Assembly (NCBI GenBank): GCA_902602655.1
Contig: CACKRM010000007.1
Coordinates: forward strand, 1 to 39,168
DNA: 39,168 nucleotides
Reading direction: 5' to 3'
From: an uncultured Pelagibacteraceae bacterium
GTDB lineage: Bacteria; Pseudomonadota; Alphaproteobacteria; Pelagibacterales; Pelagibacteraceae
How positions within the stretch are numbered: the first letter of the stretch is position 1; each line of letters opens with the position of its first letter. Below the pieces are notes generated by a model. That model ran no database searches. It saw only the letters and a list, made by a program, of their open reading frames with translations, and had not been told where the DNA came from. Shown in pieces: positions 1-8,038 of this stretch. A program made the position numbers and the translations under genes.

Positions 1-193
1 ATTCAGAAATTAATTGTAATTTGCTTGGAACTAGTTTTTTTTCTTTAGTTCCAAGAAACAACAATAGACATACACAGGCTGCACTTATAATCATAAAAAG
101 ACTAGCGTTAGTAAAGGATAGGTCTGCACCAGCTATTTTAATTTCTGGTCCAATTTTAAATACATTAAATTGGTGCATTGGGTTTGTTGCCAT
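1..193 (-). CDS. atpB: ATP synthase F0 subunit a, N-terminal fragment
   Basis: This is the first 64 codons of the proton-channel subunit a of the F0 sector in the inner membrane; the rest lies beyond the window edge. The start is the ATG whose complement is at 191-193, and the peptide begins MATNPMHQFNVFKIGPEI. The His-Gln-Phe opening and the following hydrophobic stretch (LFMIISAACVCLLFLG), which would be the first membrane helix, are typical of alphaproteobacterial subunit a. It follows atpI by 12 bases on the same strand, which is the expected order at the head of the F0 operon. The ORF track missed it because it runs off the edge. Identification rests on this short N-terminus plus the atpI neighbour. 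Confidence 0.8.
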   Translation of the reverse strand, partial: MATNPMHQFNVFKIGPEIKIAGADLSFTNASLFMIISAACVCLLLFLGTKEKKLVPSKLQLISE

Positions 194-205
194 TATTTAA
201 TCCTT

Positions 206-493
206 TTAATTATCCTTTTGCATATTTTTTGCTGTTTTAATTACATTCCATATTCCTGCCGCCGATCCCAAAAAAAAGAATGTTATCATTAACCATGGTT
301 TAGTACCAAAAGTCATATCTAAAATATAGCCAATTATTGTCCCAACAGCGACAGCAGAAACAAGCTCTGTGCCAAGTTTGAACGCATTTCCCATAAATAA
401 ACCTTTTTTCTCCCCATTGTCTTTGAAGGTTTTTTTATCTAACTCTGATTTTGCAATCTTTAGGCGAGTTTTGAAATCTTTTTCGTCTGGCAT
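206..493 (-). CDS. atpI: ATP synthase protein I (AtpI-like)
   Basis: This 95-residue membrane protein matches the AtpI family, an accessory factor encoded at the head of F0 operons and linked to c-ring assembly or Mg2+/Ca2+ supply. The first ~35 residues are charged and cytoplasmic. Two hydrophobic segments follow (around residues 40-60, with VAVGTIIGYILDMTFG, and 67-85, with LMITFFFLGSAAGIWNV), which is the two-helix hairpin of the family. It sits 6 bases after smc and 12 bases before atpB, all on the minus strand, so it may be read through from smc. The context with atpB is the strongest argument for the name, since the family is poorly conserved in sequence. Confidence 0.85.
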   Translation of the reverse strand: MPDEKDFKTRLKIAKSELDKKTFKDNGEKKGLFMGNAFKLGTELVSAVAVGTIIGYILDMTFGTKPWLMITFFFLGSAAGIWNVIKTAKNMQKDN

Positions 494-499
494 AATTTT

Positions 500-3085
500 T
501 TAAGCAACTAGCTCTTCGGCTTTCTGTAAGTCAACAGCCACTAACTGGCTAACGCCTTTTTCTGGCATAGTAACTCCATACAATCTATGCATTCTAGACA
601 TTGTTAGAGCATGGTGAGAAATAATTACAAACTTAGTTCTAGTAATCTTAGTTAGTTCTTCTAACAATGAGCAAAATTTATTAACGTTGGCATCATCCAA
701 GGGTGCATCTACCTCATCCAAAACACAAATGGGGGAAGGATTTACAAGAAATACTGCAAAAACCAGAGCTAATGCTGTTAAAGCCTGCTCTCCACCTGAG
801 AGTAGAGTTATTGATTGCAGTCTTTTTCCTGGTGGCTGAACAAGCATCTCAAGACCAGCTTCCAAAGGATCCTCAGAGTCCACAAGTTCTAGTTTTGCAT
901 TTCCACCGCTAAATAATTTTGTATAAACTTCGCTAAACTTTCTATTAATTTTTTTGTAAGCGTCCAGCAACTTCTCTCTTCCTTTTTGATTTAATTCGTC
1001 AATACTTGTTTTTAATTTTACTATTGCAGAGTACAAATCCTCTCTATCATCTTCCATCTTTTTAATCTCATCTTTGTACTTTTGTGTTTCTTCATCAGCT
1101 CTTAAGTTAACAGATCCCAAAGCATCTCTTTGTTTAATTATCTTTTCTAATTTTCCTTCCTGATCTGTTATAGATGGATAATTCTCTGTACTTAAATCAC
1201 TTAAGTCTGAAACTGAAAGAAGACTACTCTCACTTTCTAACTTAAGTTCATTTTTTAGAGAGTATAAAATATCCTTTTTTCTTTTTTCAATACCATCAAC
1301 GGTTGCTTCGTTTCGCGCTTTATTTTCTCTTAAACTAGATAATTTTTCTTGAATTTCATTTATATTACTATTAATTGCATTAAACTTACCTTCAGCTTTT
1401 AATAAAGAACCTTCTAGTTCCTCAATATTTTTTTTGGTATTTTCAAGATTTTGGATATTTTGTCCTTTGTTAGTAGCTATTTTTTCTGGATTTTTTTGAT
1501 TTTCTGTAATTTCTAATTTTATTTGTTTTTTCCTATCATTTAATTCAACTGACATTTTTTCTGAATTAGATTTTAGATTTTTCCAATTCTCTAATTCAAT
1601 ATCTATATTTTTAATTCTTTCTTTCCTTTTTATTGAGTCATTTTTTAAAGTCTCATTTTTACTATACGATGTAGCATATTTTTCCTGTAAAGAAGTTATT
1701 TGACTAATATATTCCTTTAATGATGAAATAAAATTTGTAGTTTCCGAAGATTTAATTTTATCAATTTCAATATTTAAAATTTCCTCTATATTGTCTAAAT
1801 ATTCTTTAGCATTCTCCATTTTACCATTTTTGATATGGTCCTTGGTATCATTTACTTTCCTATTTAACTCCTCATACAATTTCAATTGTGTTTCATTGTC
1901 TAATAAATGTTTCATATCTTTAAAAAGTGAGTCGAGCTCAAATATTCCAGAGTCCAAATCTTGTTTTGAACTATCAAGTTTTGCCTCATAGTTTTTTTCT
2001 GTTTCCAAGAGACCTTTTTCAGTTTTTATTAAATCACTTTTTTCTTCTGAGATTCTTTTTTCATTTAAAGTTGAGTCTAAAGTAATACTTTTTTCCCTTT
2101 CTAAATCTGAGTCAACTTCTTCTAAAGATTTTTGCAGTTTTATTTGAACACTTTTGATTCTAGCTTCCTCTTTATCTAAATTTGTCATATCTAAATTTAT
2201 TTTTTGTAATTTTGCCAAATTTTCCATCTTTCTATCTCGAAGGGGAGCGAGCCTACTATTTTCTTCTTTAAGTAAATCGTTATTATGGTTTAAATCAATT
2301 TTTACAGCACTTATTTCATCTTCAAGTTCACTTAGTTTTTCTTCAATTTTTTTCTTTTCATTTTCAATTTCTGATAATTTTAAAAAATATAGACCTGCTT
2401 GAATACTTTTTATATCTTTTGAAATCTCTTTATATCGTGTTGCTTCCTCAGCTTGTTTTTTTAAATTTTCTAATTGTTTTTCTTGTTGTTTTTTTAATTC
2501 ATCTGCTCTTTTTAAATTATTTTCTGCAGCGTTTAATCTTGTTTCAGCCTCATGTCTTCTAGCATGGATCCCTGAAATTCCTGCAGCTTCTTCTAATATG
2601 GATCTTCGCTCAATAGGTTTGGATGTAACTAACATTCCAATCTTTCCTTGACTTATTAATGAAGGAGAGTGAGCTCCAGTCGATAAATCAGCAAAAAAGG
2701 TTTGAGCGTCTCTCGCTCTGACTTCTTTTTGATTAATAAAATATTTTGATCCCTTATCTCTTTCAATTCTTCTTGAGACAATAATTTCTTCTAATTCATT
2801 ATATTGCGACGGGCCCTCTTTCTGTTTGTTATCCAAATAAATAGATACCTCTGAAATATTTTTTTGTGGTTTATTTGATGTTCCAGAAAAAATAACATCT
2901 TCCATTCCAGAACCTCTCATACTTTTTGCTGAAGTCTCACCCATACACCATCTTAAAGCTTCGACAATATTTGATTTTCCACATCCATTTGGTCCGACTA
3001 CACCAGTTAAACCCTCTTCAATTAAAAATGAAGTTTTATCAAAAAAGGATTTAAAACCTGAAAGTTCTAGTTTTTTAAATTTCAT
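500..3085 (-). CDS. smc: Chromosome segregation protein SMC, short form without recognisable hinge
   Basis: SMC is an ATPase that organises and helps segregate the chromosome. The N-terminal head has the Walker A motif GPNGCGKSN at about residues 31-39. The C-terminal head has the ABC signature LLSGGEQ near residue 761 and Walker B ICVLDEVDAPLDD just after it. Between the heads lie roughly 550 residues that look like continuous charged coiled coil rich in Lys, Glu, Asn and Leu. Bacterial SMC is usually 1150-1190 residues, with a globular hinge of ~150 residues mid-chain; here the total is 861 and I see no glycine-rich hinge. Both heads are intact, so this is not a broken gene. It is 2 bases downstream of a dsbA-like gene and upstream of atpI. 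An SbcC/RecN-type ATPase is less likely, because the heads are SMC-like. Confidence 0.9.
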   Translation of the reverse strand: MKFKKLELSGFKSFFDKTSFLIEEGLTGVVGPNGCGKSNIVEALRWCMGETSAKSMRGSGMEDVIFSGTSNKPQKNISEVSIYLDNKQKEGPSQYNELEEIIVSRRIERDKGSKYFINQKEVRARDAQTFFADLSTGAHSPSLISQGKIGMLVTSKPIERRSILEEAAGISGIHARRHEAETRLNAAENNLKRADELKKQQEKQLENLKKQAEEATRYKEISKDIKSIQAGLYFLKLSEIENEKKKIEEKLSELEDEISAVKIDLNHNNDLLKEENSRLAPLRDRKMENLAKLQKINLDMTNLDKEEARIKSVQIKLQKSLEEVDSDLEREKSITLDSTLNEKRISEEKSDLIKTEKGLLETEKNYEAKLDSSKQDLDSGIFELDSLFKDMKHLLDNETQLKLYEELNRKVNDTKDHIKNGKMENAKEYLDNIEEILNIEIDKIKSSETTNFISSLKEYISQITSLQEKYATSYSKNETLKNDSIKRKERIKNIDIELENWKNLKSNSEKMSVELNDRKKQIKLEITENQKNPEKIATNKGQNIQNLENTKKNIEELEGSLLKAEGKFNAINSNINEIQEKLSSLRENKARNEATVDGIEKRKKDILYSLKNELKLESESSLLSVSDLSDLSTENYPSITDQEGKLEKIIKQRDALGSVNLRADEETQKYKDEIKKMEDDREDLYSAIVKLKTSIDELNQKGREKLLDAYKKINRKFSEVYTKLFSGGNAKLELVDSEDPLEAGLEMLVQPPGKRLQSITLLSGGEQALTALALVFAVFLVNPSPICVLDEVDAPLDDANVNKFCSLLEELTKITRTKFVIISHHALTMSRMHRLYGVTMPEKGVSQLVAVDLQKAEELVA

Positions 3086-3087
3086 AT

Positions 3088-3687
3088 TTATAAAAATTTT
3101 TCAATTTCTTTTTTGAAGTGCTTATAGTTATGTTTCCCTTCATACTTTTTTTCATTGATAAAAATTGTTGGAGTAGAGCTAATTTTAAATCTCTTTTTTG
3201 CATCAATTAATTTTTCTAAAATTTTTTCTTGAATATTATCATCTTTTAAACACGAATTCATATCCTCTTCTTTCAACCCTGATTTTTCACCGATTTTTTT
3301 AAGTGCTTTATTTATATCACCAATATTACTTCCTGACGCCCAATTTCTTTGCTCTTTATATAAATTAGTTAATAACTCAAATCTTTTTTCTTTATTATCA
3401 ATGCAATGTAGAATTTTTTCAGCATTAAGGGCTTTTATTTCAAGTGGAAAGCTATGATGTTCAAATTTAACAATATCTTTTAGCGAATTGTCATTTTTCA
3501 ATGAAACAATAACTTTCGCATGAAAATTTGCACAGTGAGGACAGGTCAAAGATGAATAAACTTTAACAATTAGTTGTTCGGCTTTTACGTTATTTTTTGG
3601 AGTTTTTTCGCAAGCTGATAAAAAAATAACTATAAAAAATATGCCGATGATATTGAAAAAAAATTTATAAAGAAAATTGTTAGTCAT
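3088..3687 (-). CDS. DsbA-family thiol-disulfide oxidoreductase, predicted lipoprotein
   Basis: This 199-residue protein has a hydrophobic N-terminus ending in a lipobox (FLSAC, Cys at about residue 26), so it is predicted to be lipid-anchored on the periplasmic side. The thioredoxin-fold active site is C-P-H-C in SSLTCPHCANFH, with a cis-Pro segment (STPTIFINEKKYEG) near the C-terminus. These are hallmarks of the Thioredoxin_4/DsbA group, which oxidises or isomerises disulfides in exported proteins. The CPHC dipeptide is the same as in DsbA. Its start overlaps the end of dciA by 8 bases and smc follows after 2 bases. The dciA-dsbA-smc order recurs in Alphaproteobacteria. The redox partner and exact substrate cannot be told from the sequence. 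Confidence 0.85.
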   Translation of the reverse strand: MTNNFLYKFFFNIIGIFFIVIFLSACEKTPKNNVKAEQLIVKVYSSLTCPHCANFHAKVIVSLKNDNSLKDIVKFEHHSFPLEIKALNAEKILHCIDNKEKRFELLTNLYKEQRNWASGSNIGDINKALKKIGEKSGLKEEDMNSCLKDDNIQEKILEKLIDAKKRFKISSTPTIFINEKKYEGKHNYKHFKKEIEKFL

Positions 3688-4171
3688 TTTTATTTTTATA
3701 TGCTTTCAGAATACTACTCAATTTTTTCTTTAACTCTGGATTATTTATTTTATCAACTTTACTCAATAACTTTTTATCAAGTTTCTTTGGGTGTGCATTT
3801 CTTTTATTTAAATCTAATTTTTCTTTTATAATTCTTAATTTTATTTCTTTAATACACTTATAGCCAAAAAAACTATTAATTTTATCAATGATCTCATTTT
3901 TACTGTACTCAACTTCTAATTCATTTCCGTGCATTACGTTTAAAGTTAAAATTCCATTATTCATCTCTCTGCTCATTTTTATAGTTTTAGGGTAACAAAT
4001 ATTTGAAATTTCCTTTCCAACCATTTTGGTCCAATTATTAACAATATTAGAAAAGTTATACCCACCTTTTTTAAGGATTTTTTTTAATCCATGTGGCATA
4101 GAGCTAGAAAGCGGTCTTAAGCCTTGTAAGAAATTTTGGCTTTTATTACTATTAATTTTTTTGTTATGCAT
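3680..4171 (-). CDS. dciA: DUF721/DciA-family protein (probable replicative helicase loader)
   Basis: This 163-residue protein carries the DUF721 pattern. A Trp-containing helix (IVNNWTKMVGKEISNICYPK) is followed by a beta segment (GILTLNVMHGNELEVEYS) and an ending helix/strand with FFGYKCIKEIKLRI, matching the KH-like fold of DciA. DciA assists loading of the DnaB helicase in bacteria that lack DnaC or DnaI. The C-terminal ~45 residues are Lys-rich and probably disordered. The start ATG is the complement of 4169-4171 and shares the palindrome ATGCAT with the divergent mutY start. A downstream Met at residue 25 would separate the two genes but would remove a conserved-looking basic N-terminus. 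The family call is fairly safe; the helicase-loading role is from family knowledge. Confidence 0.75.
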   Translation of the reverse strand: MHNKKINSNKSQNFLQGLRPLSSSMPHGLKKILKKGGYNFSNIVNNWTKMVGKEISNICYPKTIKMSREMNNGILTLNVMHGNELEVEYSKNEIIDKINSFFGYKCIKEIKLRIIKEKLDLNKRNAHPKKLDKKLLSKVDKINNPELKKKLSSILKAYKNKND

Positions 4172-5167
4172 ATAAATTTTAATTTACCAAAAAAAATTCT
4201 AGCTTGGTATGATAATAACAAGCGACATCTTCCATGGCGTGTTGGTAAAAGATCAACAAAAAAGCTCTATTACAGACTTTTAAGTGAATTTATGTTGCAA
4301 CAAACTCAAGTTAAAACAGTTATTCCCCATTTTCAAAAATTCACAAAAAAAATTAAAACTTTAAATTCTCTTTCAATGTGTAGTGAAAAAAAAATTTTAA
4401 AACTATGGGAAGGCCTTGGATATTATAGAAGAGCAAAAAATCTCTTATCAACTTCAAAGATTTTAGTAAAAAGATATAATTCAAAATTACCTAAAACGAT
4501 AGACAAAGTTAAAGAATTACCAGGTATTGGAAATTACACTGCAAATGCACTTTTAGGCTTAGTTTATAATCAACCAGTTATTGCACTAGATGGAAATGTT
4601 AAAAGGGTTTTTTCTAGAATTATTAATAAAGACGAAAATAAAATAAATTTTGAAAAATTTTTTGATTTAAATAAATCTAAATTATTTAATGAAAAAAGAA
4701 ATTCTGACTTTGTTGAAGCTTTAATGGAATTTGGGGCATTGATTTGCAAGCCTAAAGATCCAGAATGTAAAATTTGTAGTTTGAATAAATCTTGTAAATA
4801 TTTTAACTCTTCAAGAAAATTTAAAAAAAATAAGAATAAGATTATAAAAAATAGATATTATAATATTTTTTGTTATATAAATAAAAAAAAACAAATTGCA
4901 TTAACAAAAAAAAATAATCTTGGATTTCTTAATGAATTTAACTTACCTGAAATTAAAGATGGAAAAAATATCCTCATTACTAAAGACTGGAAATTTTTAA
5001 AAAAATATAATAACTCTATTTCGAATAAAAAATTAAGTATAAACTTGTATTATAAATTTTCAAATACAAAACCCAAATCATTTACTTGGCACTCAATTGA
5101 AAAAAATAAAGAATTTATACCATCGTTCACAAAAAAAATTTTTAATCAGGTATCAATTTTATTTTAA
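4166..5167 (+). CDS. mutY: A/G-specific adenine DNA glycosylase
   Basis: MutY removes adenine mispaired with 8-oxoguanine in base excision repair. Visible elements are the N-terminal LAWYDNNKRHLPWR motif, the catalytic-domain signature around EFMLQQTQV, and the helix-hairpin-helix VKELPGIGNYTANALLG followed by the catalytic Asp in ALDGNVKRV. A C-x6-C-x2-C-x5-C cluster (from CKPKDPECKIC) ligates a 4Fe-4S cluster. The C-terminal ~110 residues correspond to the Nudix-like 8-oxoG recognition domain, here quite divergent. I use the ATG at 4166 rather than the track start at 4136, because MHINFNLPKKILAWY aligns with the family N-terminus and the upstream option would extend into dciA. The stop overlaps the next ATG by one base (TAATG). 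Confidence 0.93.
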   Translation: MHINFNLPKKILAWYDNNKRHLPWRVGKRSTKKLYYRLLSEFMLQQTQVKTVIPHFQKFTKKIKTLNSLSMCSEKKILKLWEGLGYYRRAKNLLSTSKILVKRYNSKLPKTIDKVKELPGIGNYTANALLGLVYNQPVIALDGNVKRVFSRIINKDENKINFEKFFDLNKSKLFNEKRNSDFVEALMEFGALICKPKDPECKICSLNKSCKYFNSSRKFKKNKNKIIKNRYYNIFCYINKKKQIALTKKNNLGFLNEFNLPEIKDGKNILITKDWKFLKKYNNSISNKKLSINLYYKFSNTKPKSFTWHSIEKNKEFIPSFTKKIFNQVSILF

Positions 5168-6300
5168 TGAAAAAGAAAGTTGCAATAATTGGCGCTGGTA
5201 TCGCAGGACTTACTTTAGCAAATTTCTTAAAAAAAAATTCTAAATTTGAATTTATGCTTTACGAAAAAGAAAAAAGTTTACCGCTCGAAGAAGGTTTTGG
5301 AATACAATTAGCTACCAACAGTATTTCAATTTTAAATCAAATAGGTTTTAATAAAATAAATTCAGAAAATATTTTTCATCCGAAAAATTTAGACTTTTAC
5401 ACAATTAAAAATAAGAAAGTTTGTGATTTAGATCTGAGCCAATTTAATTCAGAAAACCATAAATATACAACTTTAAAAAGATCAACCTTAATAGAGTTTT
5501 TAAAAGATGAGATTTACTCTCAAAATTTAAGATTTGGAAAACAAATTAAAGAAGTAAGAGAATTAAAAGGAAAAATTTTAATAAAGTTTGATGACAACAC
5601 AAATGATCTTGTAGATTTCTTAATAGGCGCTGACGGTATTTTTTCAAACACTAAATCTTTTTTTGAGACTAATAAAAATAAACCCAAGTTCAAAAATGCG
5701 ATAGCCATCAGATTATTGCTTCAATCAAAAAAAAATTTAGAAATTGATGAAAAAAATATAAGTATATTTATGGGTTCAAATATGCATTTAGTAGTTTATC
5801 CAATAAATAAAAAAAAAGAATTAAATTTAGTCTGTGTTATAAGAACCAAAAGTTATAACCCTTCTAATATTTTAACTTTGATAGAACGAGAGGTTTTAAG
5901 CCAAAATCATAACTTAAAAGACTTGTTTAAAAGCAATTTTAAATCGTGGCCTTTGTATTCAACATCTAAAATAATCCCTTCAACTAATAGGAAAGTTTTT
6001 TATATTGGAGATGCATTTAATGGCTTTTTACCCACTTTAGCTCAAGGTGCAGGACAATCAATTGAGAGTGCTTTTGAATTATTTAACTTAATCAAAGATG
6101 ATAATTTAAATGCTTCAAATCTTTATTTTAAAACAAGATTAGCAAGAGTAAAAACTATAGGCAGAAGATCAAACTTTAATTTTTTTGCATTTCATTTTTC
6201 AACTTCTATTATGCAAAAAATAAGAAATTATTTTTTAAGGTTCCTGATTAAGAGAAAAGGTTTTATAAATAGTTATCTTGGAACGATTTATAAAAATTAG
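5167..6300 (+). CDS. FAD-dependent monooxygenase (UbiH / aromatic hydroxylase family)
   Basis: This 377-residue flavoprotein has the full set of class A monooxygenase motifs. These are the N-terminal dinucleotide fold GAGIAGLTLA (residues 8-17), the middle LIGADGIFSNTK motif that contacts FAD and NAD(P)H, and the C-terminal FAD-ribityl motif YIGDAFNGFLPTLAQGAGQSIESA. The family hydroxylates aromatic rings using O2 and NAD(P)H and includes ubiquinone hydroxylases, salicylate hydroxylases and kynurenine monooxygenase. The substrate cannot be fixed here. The DAFNGFLPTLAQGAGQ wording leans to the salicylate-hydroxylase-like branch rather than UbiH. Start and mutY stop share one base (TAATG), so translation is probably coupled. 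The C-terminus is basic and hydrophobic, perhaps membrane-associating. It converges with ccrM, with the two stops overlapping by 4 bases. Confidence 0.8.
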   Translation: MKKKVAIIGAGIAGLTLANFLKKNSKFEFMLYEKEKSLPLEEGFGIQLATNSISILNQIGFNKINSENIFHPKNLDFYTIKNKKVCDLDLSQFNSENHKYTTLKRSTLIEFLKDEIYSQNLRFGKQIKEVRELKGKILIKFDDNTNDLVDFLIGADGIFSNTKSFFETNKNKPKFKNAIAIRLLLQSKKNLEIDEKNISIFMGSNMHLVVYPINKKKELNLVCVIRTKSYNPSNILTLIEREVLSQNHNLKDLFKSNFKSWPLYSTSKIIPSTNRKVFYIGDAFNGFLPTLAQGAGQSIESAFELFNLIKDDNLNASNLYFKTRLARVKTIGRRSNFNFFAFHFSTSIMQKIRNYFLRFLIKRKGFINSYLGTIYKN

Positions 6301-7370
6301 GTCTGTTTTGTAGATATAAATTTCTGTCTTAAACTATCAATTAGCACAGTAGATCCATTTATATTGCAATACCAGTAGGTCCATCCATTATAACTTTCAG
6401 TGCCCATAATCTTAGCAGCTACTTTATGTATAGATCCTTCGGACTCCTTATATTTTATACTTCCATCAACCATAATTTTAGCATTAATTTTCTTTTCAGT
6501 ATCAAATAGTGTAGTACCTGGTTTTAAAATTCCTAGTTCAACCAAAGAACCAAAAGGGACTCTTGGTTTAGACTTATTGTTTTCAATTATGTCTAGATAA
6601 TTGTCTTCAATTTTCTTAGTTTTGTTAATTCTATCCTGAGCTGCTTTAAAATATTTTTTATCTTTTTCTATACCAAAATAATTTCTACCCAATTTCTTTG
6701 CCACAACAGCAGTAGTGCCAGTACCTATAAAAGGATCAAATATAGTATCACCTTTGTTTGTGGTAGCTAGTATAATTCTATGAAGAAGAGCTTCGGGTTT
6801 TTGTGTTGAGTGAATTTTTTTACCATCTTTTTTTAATCTTTCTTTTCCATTACAAATTGGAAGCATCCAGTCCGACCTCATTTGTAAATCATCATTTAAA
6901 CATTTCAATGATTGATAATTAAAAGTGTATTTTGATTTTTTGCTCTTTGATGCCCAAATTAATGTTTCATGAGCGTTAGTAAATCTTGTGCCCCTAAAGT
7001 TAGGCATTGGATTATTTTTTCTCCAAATCACGTCGTTTAATAACCAGAAATTTAAATTTTGCAAATGATAACCAAGACGAAAAATGTTATGGTAAGTTCC
7101 TATAACCCAAATACTTCCATTGTCTTTTAGAATTCTTTTACATTCTATTAACCATGATTTGCAAAAATCATCATAGTGTTTGAAATTTTTGAACCGATCC
7201 CACTTGTCATTAACACCTTTTACTTTACTAGCATCAGGTCTAGTTAAAGTTTCACCAATCTGCATGTTGTATGGAGGGTCAGCAAAAACAAGTTCGAAAG
7301 TTTTGTCTGGAATTTTTTTTAATTCTTCTAAACAATTTCCGTTTATAATATTATTAAAAACTTTTGACAT
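6297..7370 (-). CDS. ccrM: CcrM-type DNA adenine methyltransferase (GANTC)
   Basis: This is an N6-adenine methyltransferase of the beta class. The catalytic DPPY motif (FADPPYNMQIGETLTRP) lies near the N-terminus and the AdoMet-binding motif FDPFIGTGTTAVVAKKLGR lies about 200 residues later. The text around DPPY and the ~100-residue C-terminal domain (LVELGILKPGTTLF...KIMVDGSIKY) match the alphaproteobacterial cell-cycle enzyme CcrM, which methylates GANTC. From the ATG at 7370 the protein is 357 residues, in line with CcrM; the track start at 7382 is a TTG four codons upstream. Three GANTC sites lie just upstream of this start. It is convergent with the FAD monooxygenase. Target specificity is inferred from the family. 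Confidence 0.92.
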   Translation of the reverse strand: MSKVFNNIINGNCLEELKKIPDKTFELVFADPPYNMQIGETLTRPDASKVKGVNDKWDRFKNFKHYDDFCKSWLIECKRILKDNGSIWVIGTYHNIFRLGYHLQNLNFWLLNDVIWRKNNPMPNFRGTRFTNAHETLIWASKSKKSKYTFNYQSLKCLNDDLQMRSDWMLPICNGKERLKKDGKKIHSTQKPEALLHRIILATTNKGDTIFDPFIGTGTTAVVAKKLGRNYFGIEKDKKYFKAAQDRINKTKKIEDNYLDIIENNKSKPRVPFGSLVELGILKPGTTLFDTEKKINAKIMVDGSIKYKESEGSIHKVAAKIMGTESYNGWTYWYCNINGSTVLIDSLRQKFISTKQT

Positions 7371-7375
7371 TTTAA

Positions 7376-7429
7376 GATTCAACCTTAAATTGAATCGACG
7401 GTCAAATTATTTTTAAGAAAAAAAGAGTC
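7376..7429 (-). promoter_or_regulatory. Cluster of three GANTC sites upstream of ccrM
   Basis: The short upstream region of ccrM contains GATTC at 7376-7380, GAATC at 7392-7396 and GAGTC at 7425-7429; all fit GANTC. The nearest lies 5 bases from the ATG. In Caulobacter the ccrM promoter is regulated through GANTC methylation, so these sites are plausible for autoregulation. A TTGACC hexamer also occurs in the ccrM direction between the second and third sites, but no convincing -10 was found. Confidence 0.45.
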
Positions 7430-7447
7430 CTCTTGTGTTTTAAAATT

Positions 7448-8038
7448 TTATTTTGACAATATCTTGTGTATCGGTTTAAAGGATTTTCTATGATGGGAGG
7501 TGATGCCAAATTTCCTTAAACCCTCCATATGTGCTTTTGTTCCATATCCAAAATTTCTTTCCCAAGCATAATTTTTATATTTTTTAGACAATTTAATCAT
7601 TAATAAGTCTCGATAAACTTTAGCTATAATCGAGGCAGCACTAATAGATTTTATTTTTTCATCTCCATTAATAATTGTTTTATAATTTTTTATTCCTTTA
7701 GGAGAAAAATTTCCATCAATTAAAATTAATTCAGGATTGATTGGCAGTTTATCAATTGCTCTTTTCATTGAAAGCAAGGAAGCTTGCAGAATATTAAAAG
7801 TTAAAATTTCTTTAACCGAAGCTATACCTATTGAATAATGAGAGCATAATTTTATATGTTCTGCTATTTTTACACGATTTTTAAAGTTAATTTTTTTTGA
7901 GTCTCTTAACAGTTTTAAATCAATATTTTCATTTAAAATTACAGCTGCTGAAACCACAGGACCAGCTAAACATCCTCTTCCTACTTCATCAACTCCAGCT
8001 ATAATTTTTTTATGTTTCAATTTTAGTTTTGAGATCAA
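7448..8038 (-). CDS. rnhB: Ribonuclease HII
   Basis: RNase HII cleaves the RNA strand of RNA-DNA hybrids and removes single ribonucleotides misincorporated into DNA. The signature AGVDEVGRGCLAGPVVSAAV (residues ~14-33) carries the first catalytic Asp-Glu pair. LILIDGNF supplies the third acidic residue, and the later Asp lies in SIIAKVYRDLLM. The C-terminal NFGYGTKAHMEGLRKFGITSHHR segment is also typical. Length (196) is normal. The start overlaps the end of the upstream uracil-DNA glycosylase gene by 29 bases, so the two repair genes are probably co-transcribed. A weak hairpin sequence (AAGAG/CTCTT) just 3' of the stop is too short to call a terminator. Confidence 0.95.
   Translation of the reverse strand: MISKLKLKHKKIIAGVDEVGRGCLAGPVVSAAVILNENIDLKLLRDSKKINFKNRVKIAEHIKLCSHYSIGIASVKEILTFNILQASLLSMKRAIDKLPINPELILIDGNFSPKGIKNYKTIINGDEKIKSISAASIIAKVYRDLLMIKLSKKYKNYAWERNFGYGTKAHMEGLRKFGITSHHRKSFKPIHKILSK

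Noticed and set aside
703-912. Plus-strand ORF opposite the C-terminal head of smc
   Set aside because: It is a shadow of a conserved coding region; no motif, and the opposite frame holds the SMC signature and Walker B motifs.
7415-7440. Possible terminator hairpin AAGAG/CTCTT near the rnhB and ccrM junction
   Set aside because: Five weak base pairs with a two-base loop is too poor, and it lies upstream of ccrM rather than where a terminator would be expected. The GAGTC within it is better read as a GANTC site.
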